A DNA stretch of 64,000 nt from Chlorella sorokiniana (GCA_025917655.1 CP084616.1:930001-994000); one strand, 5' to 3'; shown: positions 1 through 11,750, counted from the stretch's first letter. The notes: a model not told the origin generated them from the letters alone. Translations and numbers: made by a program.

Positions 1-829
1 CAGCCGCCGTCAGAAAGCCCTCCTCGCCGCGCGCCAGCAGCCCGTCGACGTCGCTCACCAGCGCCAGCCGCGCATCTGTGCAGGACCAGGCAAGCGGGGT
101 GTGTGGGTGGAGGCCGGCACGCCGGCTGGAGCAGGAGCGGCAAGTCAGCCGAGGAGCCCAGGCGTGTGGCAGGGCCTTTGAGGATGAATCCACCGCTGGG
201 CCGCATCCTCGGCCTGCCTGGGGCTGCTGTCAGCCCTGCCGCCAGTGGCAGGTAGGCGATGCAGTGCGCCACGCGGAGCACGTCGCCTGGAGAAGGACAG
301 CGACAAAAGTCGGAGCCAATTCGAGGCGGGAGCGCCGCCGTCGGCCCGACCGCCCGCAGCACTGGTGCTGCAGCACCATCTGCAGCCCTGCTTGCCTGGC
401 CTGTACAGCTCCCGCACGGTCCAATGGAGGGCATACTTCGAATCCTGCAGCACAGGCGCAGGCATGCATCCCTGCTCCATAACACCGAATGCATCAGCTG
501 GGTCAAACCCTCAGCCTCCACCACACCGCTCGCACCTCAGAGCCGTCCACCGCTACCAGGATGTTCCTCCCGCTCGGCAGCGGTGCATGCAAGGCAGCAT
601 CCTGGGCTTGATGGTGGCGATTCTTGGGCTGCGCAACAGCGTAAATGCGAAATGCCAGGGGTGCCCGGCTTCGTCTTGCAGGGCATCCTGCAGGCGGGCC
701 TGCTGGCACCGCCACTGGTTGCCGAGAACCGGGCCAGCCCGCGCGCGTAGAGGGCAGCGACGCTGCGTGCAGCTGGCATATTCGTCGCTCTAGACGCTTG
801 TCAGCTGTAGGGTGCCTCAATTCAGCCAT
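1..829 (-). CDS. universal-stress-protein-like gene, 5' part only
   Basis: Read on the minus strand, positions about 503-540 encode RNILVAVDGSE followed by a GT donor. This is the first beta strand of the universal stress protein (Usp) fold, which binds ATP or AMP in many members. Two further exon-like pieces follow: about 189-240 (SSPRQAEDAAQRWI, helix 1-like) and 1-78 (ARLALVSDVDG, possible second strand), after acceptors ending in CAG. The gene runs off the left edge. An in-frame ATG lies at 829. Another ATG at 779, in a different frame, opens an Ala/Arg/Ser-rich stretch (MPAARSVAALYARGLARFSA) that resembles an organelle transit peptide, so the true start is unsettled. The family call rests mainly on the VAVDGSE motif. 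The third exon alone could also be read as a DxDG phosphatase-like fragment. Confidence 0.38.
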
Positions 830-1444
830 CAGCGCGTTGAGCGACCAAACCCACTTTCGGGAGGCCTAACCACTGTCTACAAACACATATATCACTGCAA
901 GTATGGCATTCAGCTAAAAATCAAACGGGTTGATGCTAAATAAATACAGTGCAGGGAAGGGCGGGGTGCCTGCTGCGACGTGCTGAGGGTCCACACCCCT
1001 CCTCCAGCCTTAGTGCGTGTTTCTATTACTCAGGCATCCGTGGCAAATTTGTGAGATTTCGACCGGGCTGCATAGCTCCTGCAGGTGCCGCGAGTGTGTC
1101 GGGTCCCTTCAGCAGCGCTTGCAGTCGGTATTGAATCTGCCAGCCAACTATCACTGTGTGGAAACACTGTGTGTCCATTGTGCACGTCCTGCTTGTAGCT
1201 CTCTCGCTCGATCTTGGCACCGTGTTGCCTCTTTGCTCGTGAGTCGCGCTGTTCAGGCCGCTTTGGGTTGTGCAAAAAGTTCTAAAGTGATCGTTGAACA
1301 GAGCCGCGCTTCCCGGGCCGTCTTGGCTGCGACGACCGCCAACAGCGGTGCCCAGTTAGCAGCGCAGGGCAGCAAATGCCCATGCGTGATCCTGGGTTGA
1401 GCCTGGTCCTTTCTCCCTCCTCTGCAGGGCTGGAAATCCAGGCA
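830..1444. promoter_or_regulatory. divergent intergenic region, probable bidirectional promoter
   Basis: About 600 bases separate two divergent genes, the Usp-like gene (-) and the metacaspase (+). The stretch 870-950 is AT-richer than its surroundings and the rest is ordinary. A TCCTCTGCAG acceptor-like site just before 1428 suggests an intron in the metacaspase 5' UTR. No ORF here looks coding. Confidence 0.35.
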
Positions 1445-4400
1445 ATGAGTGCTGACCAAGCAGCTGCGAGCAGCGGCCAGCCGGGCGGGGTCCCTGCCGC
1501 TGGCGTGAATCCTCCGCCGCCGCCGCCCGTTGACCTGGACGCCAAGTGGCCTGTGGAGAGCCTGATGGGCGCGGTGGACGCCATAAAGGAGCACCGCAAG
1601 AAGCAGGAGGAGGAGCATAAGATGCAGAAGGATCAGGCGGCGGCGGCGCAGGCAGGACAGGAGGGCGGTGGCGCTGGAGCGGGACAGGGCAGCCAGGCCG
1701 CCGACGGCCGGCCGGCCGGCTACCCCGGCACCTTCTTCCTGGAGAAGCCGCTGACGCCGGAGGAGGCGCAGACCATCCCCCGCATGTGGCCCCCACCCCC
1801 AGGCGCGCCCGGCTACCCGCCAGCTCCCTACGGCGCTCCATACGGCGCGCCAGGCTACCCGCCCGCCGGGCGCAAGCTATGCTGCCCCCAGCGCCCCTCC
1901 ATACCAGCCTGCCGGCGCCCCAGGCTACCCGCCCGCCACCGCCAGCAGCGGCGGCTACCCCCTGCCAGCGCTGGCAGCGGCGGCTACCCGCCCGTGCATC
2001 ACACGCCTGCCGCCCCCTCCGCCGGCGCCTACCCGGGCCAGCCTGGGTGAGCTGCTGAAGCGCTGGGCCGGGAAGTGGTGCCTGCCGCTTGTCCCGCAGT
2101 TTTTCACCGTCCAGCACTGCAGCTGCACGTGTCGATTCTCAGCATTTTGGCTCCTTGCTGCAACGCCGTCGCAGGTATCCTCCCGCCGCGGCTCCGCCGA
2201 AGCAGCCGACGGCGGCGCCCGCCGGCGGGCCGCCGGCCGCCACCGGCAAGAAGAAGGCTTTCATTGTGGGCATCAACTACTTGTGAGCGTGCTGCTGGGC
2301 TTGGTTTCATGCTGCCAGCAGGCTTTCTACTTTTATTCTTCCCTTTGCATCAGGTGCCACGAGATCTGCAGGTCCCACGCTGTCCACCCGCTTCTCGGCC
2401 ACACTCTGCTTGGCTTCCCTTGCAGTGGCAGCTCCGCTCAACTCAATGGATGCATAAACGATGCGAAATGCATGGAATACCTTCTCAAGACGAAAGTGAG
2501 CACATGTTTCGGTTGGGGGTTGTAGCTGCCGCACTGGCTTGAAGAAGCACCTGAGGATGAGGTGCTAGCGTTTTCCAGCATTCGTGAGCGTCCTCGTCAT
2601 CTCTGCTGGCAGTTCCTGCCCATGGGGCCCGGCTTGTAAGCCCAGCTCTTGCCAGCGTCAGCAGCGGCGCCGGCTTCCACTGCGGGCCACCCCAGCTGGA
2701 ACCGCTGCACCCAGCACACTCACAGCAAACCCCGTGTGCTTGCCCCCTGGCCCCTCCCCCTGCAGTTTGGCTTCAAGCAGGAGCAGATCCTGATGATGAC
2801 CGACGACTGCCCCGACCCGATGCGCCGCCCCACCCGCGCCAACATGTACCAGGTGGGGGCGTGGTAGGCACAGCATGGGGCGTGGCAGGCACAGCGTAGG
2901 GCGTGGCAGGCACAGCGTGCGGTGGCGCCCGTCGCTGCAGCTCACCACGCGCTCGTGCTGGCCGGCAAACGTGTCCTGGGCCGTCTGCCTGCGCCTTGCC
3001 TCGAGCGCGCCTGCTTCCGCTGTGCTCGGCAGGGCTTCCGCTGGCTGATGATGGACCTGCGGCCGGGCGACTCGCTGGTGTTCCACTACAGCGGTGCGGA
3101 GGCGGGCGCGGGCCCTTAGCTTTGCACCCAGCCCTTGCCGCGCTGCCTGTTGCCCCCGCTGCTCCACACGGCATCCCACACACGCACAGCACGCGCACGC
3201 CTCGCCCGGCCCGCCTCCCGCGCAACCCGCAGGCCACGGCAGCCAGCAGCGCGACTACAGCGGGGAGGAGACGGACGGCATGAACGAGACGCTGTGCCCG
3301 CTGGACTTCCGGTCCGCGGGGAGATTGTGGACGACGAGCTCAACCGGCTGCTGGTCAACCCGCTGCCCACGGTGGGGAGCCCCGGTGGGGGCGTGGCTGG
3401 GGGCTTGGACAGGTGTATGCCTCAGGCCGATGCATCGGCGCTGGGCAGGCGGTGGTTTTTGTGGAAAGGGACGCTGGGGCCTGACTGTCGGTGCCGGCTG
3501 CCCACGCAGCCCCGCACCCGTGCCTGGGGCGCAGCAGCCGGCATCCGAGCTTGTTCCTCGGGCCCTCTGTCACGACCTCATGGCTCCCCGCGCCTCTTCT
3601 TTTGATGATGCCCTCGTCGCCGCCTGCGTTCTGCAGGGCGTGAAGCTGCACTGCATCATCGACGCGTGCCACAGCGGCAGCGTCATGGACCTGCCCTTCC
3701 AGGCGCACGTGCGGGGCGGGTACGCGCAGTGGGAGGCCGCCTATCACTTCACCCGCACACACAAGGTGGGCCAAGAGGGCGGGGCCTGCTGCAAGGGGCC
3801 CTCGGCGGCGGGGCGGGCATGCCAGCGGCCTCGAAGCTGAACGGAGCGCTGGCGGCCCAGGCTCACACCCACCCGCGCTGCACCCCCTGGGCGCAGGGCA
3901 CTGCCGGCGGCTTTGCTGTGCAGTTTGGTGCCTCCAAGGACTCGCAGACGGCGGCAGACACCAAGGCACTCTCGGGTGGGTGGGCAGAGGGGGCGGCGGA
4001 GGGGGCCGCGGCGCCATGCAGCGGCTTGCGGCCATGCAGCAACCATGCCCAGGACAGCCGCCCGCGCGGTCCTTGCTGCAGGCAACGCCTCCACGGGCGC
4101 CGCCACCTACTGCTTCATCCAGGCCATCGAGCGGCGCGGCACAAAGCTGTCGTGAGCGGGCTGGCCTGCATGCTCCTCGGCAGCCAGCTGCTTGCAGCTC
4201 TTCCCGGGCTCACACCATGGCGACCGCCGTCCCAATCTACCCTCTGTTGCCTGTGCGTCTGCAGGTACGGCGAGCTGCTGCTAGGCATGCACCACACGCT
4301 GCAGGCCACAAGTGAGCCCGAGGGGGAGGGGGAGCCTGCCGCCCGTTGCTGCTGCCAGGAAACCGCAGCCAGCGCTGGAGTATGCTGATCACGGGCTCGA

Positions 4401-4588
4401 CTGCCAACCGCTGCCACCCACCCCGTTGATGCAGTGGGTCCGGCCTCGCAGGCGCCGCCGCCGTCGAGCAGCGGGCTGCTGGGCATGCTGCTGGGGGCAG
4501 CATGATGGGCGGCGGCGGCTACCGCGGGCAGGAGCCCGTCCTCTCAGCCAACTTCGCCTTTGACCTCTCCTACCCGTTCACCCTCTGA
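1445..4588 (+). CDS. type I metacaspase
   Basis: This is a Ca-dependent cysteine protease (clan CD, C14) that cleaves after Arg or Lys. It has about eleven exons: 1445-2046, 2175-2282, 2426-2495, 2766-2852, 3033-3093, 3233-3371, 3637-3764, 3897-3975, 4082-4151, 4265-4310 and about 4451-4588. The start at 1445 (MSADQAAASS) follows a probable 5'UTR acceptor. The N-terminal prodomain is rich in Pro/Gly/Tyr (GAPGYPPA repeats), as in plant type I enzymes. The p20 domain then begins KKKAFIVGINYF, carries the catalytic His in HYSGHGSQ (split by intron 5) and the catalytic Cys in DACHSGSVMDLP. The p10-like end is FAFDLSYPFTL. The frame slips by one base at GGGG 3318-3321, between PLDFRSAG and EIVDDELN, and the Pro-rich region 1865-1975 switches frame twice. 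These look like consensus indels, since both catalytic motifs and all flanking splice sites are intact. The family is well recognised. Confidence 0.93.
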
Positions 4589-4817
4589 TTGTGAGCGCTT
4601 CGCTGGTTCACATCTCGGGCTAGGGCCCTGATGTACTGTTGGCATGTTGCTGGACAGAGACGCGAAGGCGCGGCAGCTGCGGCAGGCTGAGCTGGCAGGA
4701 AGTTGGCAATATAGGCAGACAACTTGCTGCTTTTCCATGGCGCATTTTTGAGCCCACTGTATCACTACAGTACACTCTTAAGCTGCTGAGCTTGACGATC
4801 AGGGGAGGCGGGAGGAG

Positions 4818-7800
4818 ATGGGAGAGGCCGGCTCAGCCACGCAGCCTTTGCTGGAGGATTTGGAGTCGCAGCAGATCTGGGGGACAGTCCAAGGCTGGAG
4901 GTGAGGTGTGCAGGGGTTCCAGCGCCCAGCAGAGCGAGCGATGAGCTGGCGAGCAGTGGAGGGCGGTGCATCCCTGCGCACAGCTGCGTTCTCCGACGGC
5001 TCAGCACCCACAGCCTGCTGCTGGGTGAGGGCGCCGCAGGCGGCGGGTGTTTCCTAGCTCAATCTCACCCCGCGGCGTGTCACGACAGGAGGTGGAGGGC
5101 CAGGCGACAGAGCAGTGCAGCGTGACGCAGCTGCTGGAGGAGCGGCAGTCGGAGGTGCTGCGCTACCTGCAGGTCAAGGGGGTGTCAAAGCTGGGCGAGT
5201 TTGAGGAGGACGACGGGCTGGTCTTTGCCGCCTTTGAGAACCAGCAGCTGCTGACGTTTGGGGCCGACAGCCGCAAGCTGGACTGGGAGGCGGAGTGGAG
5301 CAGGTGGGGCTGCAGCAGCAACCAAGTTCTCACCTTATGCGGTGTCCTCGTAGCGAGCTGAGTGTGCTGGGCGCGGGGCAGCAAGGCATGCCGCCCTGCG
5401 CAGCGTGCACCCTTCCGGTCCCAGCCTTTCGGCTGCGCTGCAGGCGGCTGCGTGCGAGAGCGGGCAAGCGGGCGCAATCCCGCGGATGGAGCAACAAAGT
5501 GTCGGGTGGGGGAGTCCTGCCTGCGCCATGCTCTCGAGTATTGTTTGGTGCACACAATTTTGGTGCACATAACATACTAAGCGCACATGCGGTTGCTGCC
5601 CACCTGCCCTGCCCCCTGCCCTGCTTCTTCCCCCTGCAATCCCCCCCCCCCCCCCCACCCCCACCACCAAAAAAACACTTGCCCGCAACACGCACACACA
5701 CTCATGCGCACTCCCCTCCCACCCAGTCGAGGCGTACGTGGTGACTGTGCGCGACGCAGCGGCCCCCGACCGCAAGGGCCTGCTGCAGGCGCTGCTCAAG
5801 CGCTACCAGGCGGGTCGGTGCAGCTACGCGGTGTTTGGCCTGCCCGCGGCGCAGGCCGTCATCCAGTTCAAGTGAGGCGCTGCTGATGCCTGCGCCGCGA
5901 GCACGCTGGGCTGTGCTTTCGTGGCCGAAACCAGTGGCTGGATGCCTGTGCGGTGGGCAGGGAGCGAGTTGTGGTGCACAGCCGCCCCCGGCTGCACCAT
6001 GCGTACCCCCCCAACACACACACACACACCAACCCCCACCCCAAACCCACCCAGGTGGACCACCTATGCGCGGCGCGTGCTGATGCTGGAGCTGCTCTGG
6101 TTTCTGCTCTGGCTCGTCTCCTTCAACGTCTTCACCGTCGCCTTCCAGGACGAAGACCTGAGCCACTCGCTGCGCCAGCTGCTGGCTCCTCCCGCCGCGG
6201 CCGCATCACAGTGGCCGCGGAGCTGCTGGCGCTGGTGGGCATGGCGCCCTTCCTGCTGCTGGAGGGCGGCACCATGTTTGCCTACGGCCCCGCCCAGTGG
6301 CTGGACGCGTGGAACGCGCTGGACCTCTTCACTTACGCAGCACAGGTGTGGCCAGCTGCTGCAGACCCGAGGCCCCCTGTCCAGTGGAAGGGCCCAGCTG
6401 TGCTGTGGCGCGCGCAAGTGCTGGGCCCGCTGTCCCCCACCCTGCAACCCAGCCTGGTCCCGCGACGCACAGCGCAACGGAAGTGGTGCCCCCTGCTCCC
6501 CAGGTCGGAATCACCGTGTGCCACCTGGGCCGGCTCTGGACCAAGAGCGAGCTGCTGACCACGCTGATGGCGGTGCAGTCGATTCTGCTGGTGTTCCGCC
6601 TGCAGTGGTTCACGCAGGCGCTGCAGAACGTGCGCATCGCCTTCCTGCCCGTCAGTAAGCGGGGGCGGGCGGGGGGGGGGTCCAGGCAGACCACCCCCGC
6701 TGTCTCCGCTTGAATGCTGTGTGCTGCTCAAAAGCTGGGCAGGAAGGCCCTTGAAGAAAGCGGAGTTTTCTTTTTCCAAGCTGCCGCCTGCGCCCCTTGG
6801 CCCACGCTGTAGTCAAGGAAGTGTGGAGTGACCTGCGTCCCGCCTTCTACTTGATGCTCATCGTGATGTGGGGCTTTGCGACGGCCTTCAACATCGCCCT
6901 GCGGCGCGACCAGGACGCTCAGGAGGTGGGGTGGGATGCTGCCCTGTAGAATGCCTTCAGACTCTTGCTTTCCTCTGGTTCAACGCGTGCTCTGGAAGCT
7001 CAGCTCTGCCAGACAGCCATCGGCCCAGCTGGCACAGCCATGAAGCGCTGAGCATGCTTAGAGGCTTCCTGCATCAGCCGCTCCCAACCGTCCCAGCCAG
7101 GTGCTCACCTCTGCACTGCGCAGGAGTACGCAAACATCCTCACCTCTTTCCTGTCCATGTTTGAGCACCAGGCAAGGGAGGGTGTGGTGGGTTACGCCCT
7201 CTCGAGCTCCGCAATGCCCAGCCAGCAGCGGCGCTGTTGCCCCCAAGCTCTTCATCACACCTTCTTGCCCCCTCTTGCGCCCCCCCCGCCCCCCCCCCCA
7301 CACACCACCACCACCACCACCACCACACCCACCACCACCACCACCAACACACACGCACTCCTGCTGCGCAGTACGGCGACATGGAGTTCAAGCCCATGTG
7401 GCAGACCAAGAGCCCCAAGATTGCCACAGCACTCGCCGTGGCCTACACCTTTGTGCAGGCAGGCGCCTGCGTCACTTGTACCTGCACTCCTGCAAACCCT
7501 CGCGCTGTCCCGACTGCCACATGGGCTCCTCTCCCCCAGCATCGTGACGCCCCCTGCGGCTTCTCTGCTTGGCGCTCGCGCCGCTCCTCCCATGCAGGGC
7601 ACCGTCATCATCAACCTCATTCTCGGAGTGGTGCTCACCTCTCTGGAGAAGGTGGGCCCGGGAGGGAGGGGGAGGGGAGGGGGAGGGGGGAGGTGGGGGG
7701 GGGAGGGGGGTGTTTCCACCGCTGGATGGCAGCGCCTGGGCGGCGGCCAGGCGAGCCTGTTGGGGCCGGCCGGCTTTGAGGGCCCCTCCTTTTGCCCCCA

Positions 7801-8544
7801 GCGCCTGCGCAGGCCACGCAGCATGAGGGGATGAAGATGCTGCTGAACCAGGCCCGCATCATCGACGAAATCGAGAGCACGCTGCCAAGGTGAGCTGCCA
7901 CTGTCACAGCGCGGCTGTGGGTGTGGGTGTGGCGTATCGAGAGGGGCCTGAGGCGCGCAGTTCCTGGTCGGGCGGCATCGCGGCTGACTGCAGCGGCAGT
8001 CACGTCGCCCTCACTTCCGCAACTCCCTCCCGGACCCCCTCTTTGCAGTTGGGTGGAGCGGCGACACCCCGACTGGTTCCCTCCCTTTGTGCACATGCTA
8101 CGCATCAACCCGGACAAGCTCGACAAGGTGGGTGTGAGGGTGGGGATTGAATTGGGTGGAGCAGGTCCCTGCGCACGGGCCACCCCGGCTACTGGGAGAG
8201 AAAGCATCTGCTTAGTCAGCCACCCTGATGCCGTTGCCTGCCCAACCGCTCTCCCCGCATTGCAGGTGGAGCAGGACCAGCTGTGGGCCCAGAGCGGCGT
8301 GGACCAGCCCACAATGCTGCAGCACAATGACAGCCCCCTCACCGACGGGCACCCCAGGCACGTCAACAATGAAGGGGAAGAAGGGGGCCAGCAGGAGGAG
8401 GAGGCCCAGGCGAGCGGCGGCGGCGGCAACAGCACCACGGCGGTCCTGAGCGAGAGGCTGGAGGCTGTTCAGCACCAGCTGGAACAGCAAGGGCAGCTGC
8501 TGCGCACGCTGTGTGCCCATCTGGAGGCTCGCCATGAACCGTAG
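4818..8544 (+). CDS. TRP-like six-TM ion channel, copy A
   Basis: This is a putative cation channel of the Ion_trans/TRP type. The start at 4818 (MGEAGSATQPLLEDLE) parallels the N-terminus of copy B. The order is a cytosolic N-domain (YLQVKGVSKLGEF, AYVVTVRDAAAPD), S1 (LMLELLWFLLWLVSF), S2 (VAAELLALVGMAPFLLLE), S3 (DLFTYAAQVGITVCHLGRL), S4 (LMAVQSILLVFRLQWF), S5 (FYLMLIVMWGFATAF), a pore loop (MFEHQYGDMEF), S6 (TVIINLILGVVLTSLEK), and then a helix (EGMKMLLNQARIIDEIE) typical of algal TRP-like channels. An acidic coiled-coil tail ends in ARHEP. Two introns use GC donors (7172 and 7459). Frame slips occur near GGGGG 4879-4883 and near 6181-6190. No ankyrin repeats are visible. A TGTAA signal follows at 8559. 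It lies head-to-tail after the metacaspase. Ion selectivity cannot be read from the sequence. Confidence 0.85.
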
Positions 8545-9031
8545 ATTGCATCTCGCCCTGTAAGCATAGTCCTGATGAACTGGAGCTGCACCGAATGTTT
8601 TACGCTGCCAAATGCATGCATACTCGTTTGCATGGAACTGTGAGACCAGGAGAAAAGTATGAAATTGGAAAGGGAAGTGGTGGAAGATTTAGGGGCCTGG
8701 AGGCTGGGTTGATTGGGGGAAGTGGTTGTCAGATTTTCATGTGTGTTTTGGGGGTGGGTGGGTGGGGGTGGGGGTGGGGGAGGCAGGCAGTGCGTTGATG
8801 CACAGTGTTGCGATTGTGGATAAAAGATCAGCATGAAAGGCCAGACGCTGATGCCATCGGATCAAGAGAGTAGGGCAAGAGAGTGGGGCAAGAGATTGGG
8901 GCAAAAGTGGCTGGAAAAGGCAGCAGCATGGCGCAGCTGCCAAAACTACTTGTTGAGTTCCCCCGCGACGTCGATGAAGCGAGCGTCGAGGGCTGCAGGC
9001 TGAAGACGGGCCAGGCCCAGCGGGCGCCGCC
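8545..9031. other. convergent gap; 3' flank of unit 1
   Basis: From about 8600 this sequence is homologous to 12480-12880 and 17290-17700 (shared CCAGGAG, GAAATTGGAAAGGGAAG-like and GCTGATGCCATCGGA blocks). It is therefore the transcribed or 3'-flanking part of the duplicated four-TM gene. G-rich (GGGGTGGGT)n low-complexity DNA lies at 8745-8785. No gene is seen. Confidence 0.6.
8559..8563 (+). terminator. TGTAA poly(A) signal of channel A
   Basis: TGTAA, the usual poly(A) signal of green algae, lies 15 bases after the stop codon of channel copy A. Confidence 0.55.
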
Positions 9032-9988
9032 TCAGACCTTGATGTCGCTGTCCACGCCGACCTGGTTGGCAGCGGGGTCAGGTTGTCGGTGAAGGCAGAG
9101 ATCAGCATCTGCAGGAAGTTGCCGATCTGCAGTCATCATGTGGAGGGGGGCATGGGGAGAGGGTAAGTGTTGGTGGGTGGCGTGCGCCGACGCAGCAGCG
9201 AAGCGAGGGCGTCAAATGCTGCTGCGCTCGCTCTGCCCCGTTGCCTCCCTCGCACCCACCATGACAATGATGAGGCTGGCGGCCACCACGATGGGGCGGG
9301 TGTCGCTGCCGTTGGCGCCCGGCAGGCCAGCCTTCTGCTCGTCGGTCAGGCTGAGCACGGTGTTGGTGATCTGGATGAGGATGGGGGTGACCACCGCGTA
9401 CATGGCCAGGCAGGTGGTCTTGAAGTTGCGGTACGGGCCGACCACGGCGGCGTACAGAGTGACCAGCAGCGTGACCACTTCAATCGAGCTGCAGGGGGTG
9501 GGGGCGGGGGACGGGGCGTGGGAGGTTGGCGGTGGGGTCCGGCTGCCGCGTGCGGGACTTCAGGCAGCTGCACGGATGTGGCTCTCTGGGCATACATGGA
9601 CCAAGTGTGCGGAAGGGGCGTGCCACTAGCTGGCGGCAGCCAGCCAGGGCCTACAACACCCCGCTCCACCCCCTCACATTGCAGTCCACGCCAGCCGGTA
9701 GACATCAGGGAAAGGAGACCCCGCGTCCTGCAGCCATGGAGGGTCAAGACGGGTAAGTCAGCCATGCACCAGCTTGGAATGTGAGACTGAACATAGAATC
9801 TGCAACTGCAGCTGCCGCTCCGCCGCCGCTCCCGCCGCCGCTCCCGCGCCAAATAAGGAACGTTCCGAATTATACAACGGGCCCATACTCACCGATGAGA
9901 GAGCTCCCACGCCTCCAATCAGGACGACACCGCCCGCGAGGGTCAGCAGCCACACGGCCAGGAGAGGTGCGTGCTTCATGCCAGACAT
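9032..9988 (-). CDS. small four-TM protein, array copy 1
   Basis: The family is not recognised. Four exons lie on the minus strand: 9893-9988, 9678-9727, 9260-9488 and 9032-9126. The phases fit exactly through exon 3. The start MSGMKHAPLL was chosen because the three paralogs align in frame from this Met, while the bases just upstream differ in length. The predicted protein is about 156 aa with four hydrophobic segments: LLAVWLLTLAGGVVLIGGV, VVTLLVTLYAAVVGPY, CLAMYAVVTPILIQI and VVAASLIIVMIGNFLQMLI. A polar loop (LTDEQKAGLPGANGSDTRP) lies between TM3 and TM4. Exon 4 is one base shorter than in copy 2, in a G run (GGGG at about 9072-9075 against GGGGG). Restoring that base gives the conserved end (D/N)IKV, so the defect may be a consensus error. 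It is a member of the tandem array. Confidence 0.68.
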
Positions 9989-10490
9989 GTCGTAGTTAGC
10001 GACGAGGCGAGTCTGCATTCAGGCAGCGGAAAGACGAGGCTGAAGTCACAAAATGGCCCAGCATTGCAGTTCCCTGGCGGCAGGGGGCAGCGGAGACACC
10101 AACGGCAGCCGCCGCTGCCCTGCAACAGCCTTCCATACAAACACGAACCATCTCCATAAACGAGGCTTACCCTTGCACAAGCGGGGTCAGAAGAATGACG
10201 TTGAGGAAATACAATCATGGGATGGGCATGGGTGCCTTTTATCTCCCACTACTTCTCCAACACCAACGGGCGGAAGCCACGGCGACCTCCTTTCGTCAGC
10301 ACACTTGAGCTTATCCTACCGCTGTTGGTGTTGTAGACGCCATTCAAGCCGATCAACAGGGCCGTTGTGAGCTCAATTACGCTGCAAGCCTCGCGTTCCA
10401 TCCGGCGACCATGGTGGGGCAAGCAGATGGCGGCGGATCTCCTGCCCAGTCCTGACGGCGGCATGTAGTAGGCTACCCACCCTACACACG
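9989..10490. promoter_or_regulatory. upstream region of four-TM copy 1
   Basis: This is homologous to 13836-14140 (copy 2) and 18730-19150 (copy 3). A conserved acceptor (TGCAG at about 10010-10014) on the minus strand, just before the start, suggests a 5'UTR intron. The block around 10370-10440, with a GAGCTCAAT-like core, is shared with 19010-19060 and may belong to the promoter. No other gene is seen. Confidence 0.45.
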
Positions 10491-10493
10491 CAC

Positions 10494-10742
10494 TCTCAGT
10501 CTTGCTTTACAACGGCCAGGGGGATACCAAGAATAACGCAGACGGCCATGACAGGGCAATGCATTAAAGGCAGATGGACCGACAGCTCCCAAAGGGTATC
10601 GCTCTTCGGGGTGCTCCCGCACCGGCCCCGGCACACAAACAGATGCCGGGCGGACGGCCAGTGGGCCCCTCTCAGGGGCTGTGACGTTGCAGCTGGCAGC
10701 GCCGTGATGGTAGAAGCAAGAAGGGGGAGGCGGGGATCCACG
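10494..10742. repeat. spacer repeat R, copy 1 (short)
   Basis: Shared with 14150-14470 and 20993-21270. Recognisable blocks are TCAGTCTTGCTTTACA, CAGGGCAATGCAT and TCTCAGGGGC. It is non-coding as far as can be seen: the three copies differ by many indels and no frame is kept. It always lies between the four-TM promoter and the phosphatase 3' end. Confidence 0.7.
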
Positions 10743-10971
10743 ACAGCGCTGACAGTGGCCCAGCAGCCAGGTGCCAGGTGCCGAGGCGCTGCAGCTTGGC
10801 ACGCGGCTCGTCGGCAGTGGGGCTGCTGCCGCCGCTGAACAGGTCGGTGGCGGAGGAGTCGACCGACAGTCGGTGCAGGGGGCTTGGGGGAGGGGGAGGG
10901 GGCAAGCTCCGCAGCTAGCCCCGGCAGCACGCTGTCCTTGGGGGAGGGCAGGCCCAGCAGCACGCTGTCCT

Positions 10972-11163
10972 CGCTCCTGTCTCTTTGCTCCATCTCTTGC
11001 TTGGCTGCCGGTCCCGGGGTCCACCTCATGCTTTCGCTCGATACTCCCTGCCTCCTTGCTTCTGTTCCCTTGCCTCACCCTCACCCTTCACTCTCACCTC
11101 ATGCACAACAGTCTGCGACGGTTCAGTGGTTGACCATAGGCAGACTCTAACTGTAACACACTG
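10972..11163 (+). mobile_element. LINE 3'-end fragment inside phosphatase pseudogene 1
   Basis: Copies 2 and 3 of the phosphatase run from GTCCTCGCT straight into GCTGCGCCCTCGCTC. Copy 1 carries about 190 extra bases at this point. The insert ends in CACCCTTCACTCTCACCTC and GACGGTTCAGTGGTTGACC, which also occur at 14690-14780 and, in reverse complement, at 20600-20690 next to a reverse-transcriptase fragment. It is therefore a 5'-truncated LINE insertion that came after the unit duplication. Confidence 0.65.
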
Positions 11164-11750
11164 GCTGCGCCCTCGCTCAGCGCGGAGTGGTCGGCGAGGG
11201 CCGCCCTGCCGCTGCGCGGCACCGCCACGCCGCCGCTGCCGCGGGCCCCGCCGGCAGGGCAGCCGGGCTTGCACTCCGGCAGCTGGCAGGCGGCGCAGCG
11301 GGTCCGGGCGGGGTGGCGGGCAGGGCGCCCGGCAGCTCGCCGCCGCCCTCCTCCAGCGCGGCGTGCGGCTGGTCGGCGATGAAGACGGCGTGCACGCCAA
11401 ACACGCCCCGCACCGTGAAATGATGCGCCAGCGCCTCGCCCTGCTTGGCGCTGCGCACCTGCAGGTAGGAGAGGTGTCGGGGCTGCCCATGGGGTTGCGC
11501 TGCATGGCCGACATGAGAGCCACCGCAAAGCTCTGGGCCGCCTGCCAGGCAAACGTGCCGTCGCTGGCACACGTGGCGACCCAGAATGCCTCCTGCTTTG
11601 CGGTTGCGTGGCGCAGCACGTTGCCTGCGGGCGGGCGCAGCAGCCAACTGAGCGGGCAGGGAGCTGACCAGTCCAAGCCGCCTCAGTCAGCAGCGCATTC
11701 AAGGCGGGCGGTGGGCAGGGGCAGGGCAGGAGAGCAAGGCCCCCCCCCCC

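Noticed and set aside
1-78. Separate HAD-type phosphatase gene from the SDVDG motif
   Set aside because: The exon follows the VAVDGSE exon on the same strand with matching splice sites. The HAD motif needs DxDG with a preceding hydrophobic strand and a following T/S that is absent here.
1356-2117. 253-residue minus-strand frame opposite the metacaspase
   Set aside because: A shadow of the GC-rich metacaspase prodomain exon. Arg/Pro/Ala-rich, no motif.
7237-7834. His/Thr/Pro-rich frames
   Set aside because: They read the (CAC)n and C-run intron of channel A. Flanking exons and splice sites show that it is intronic.
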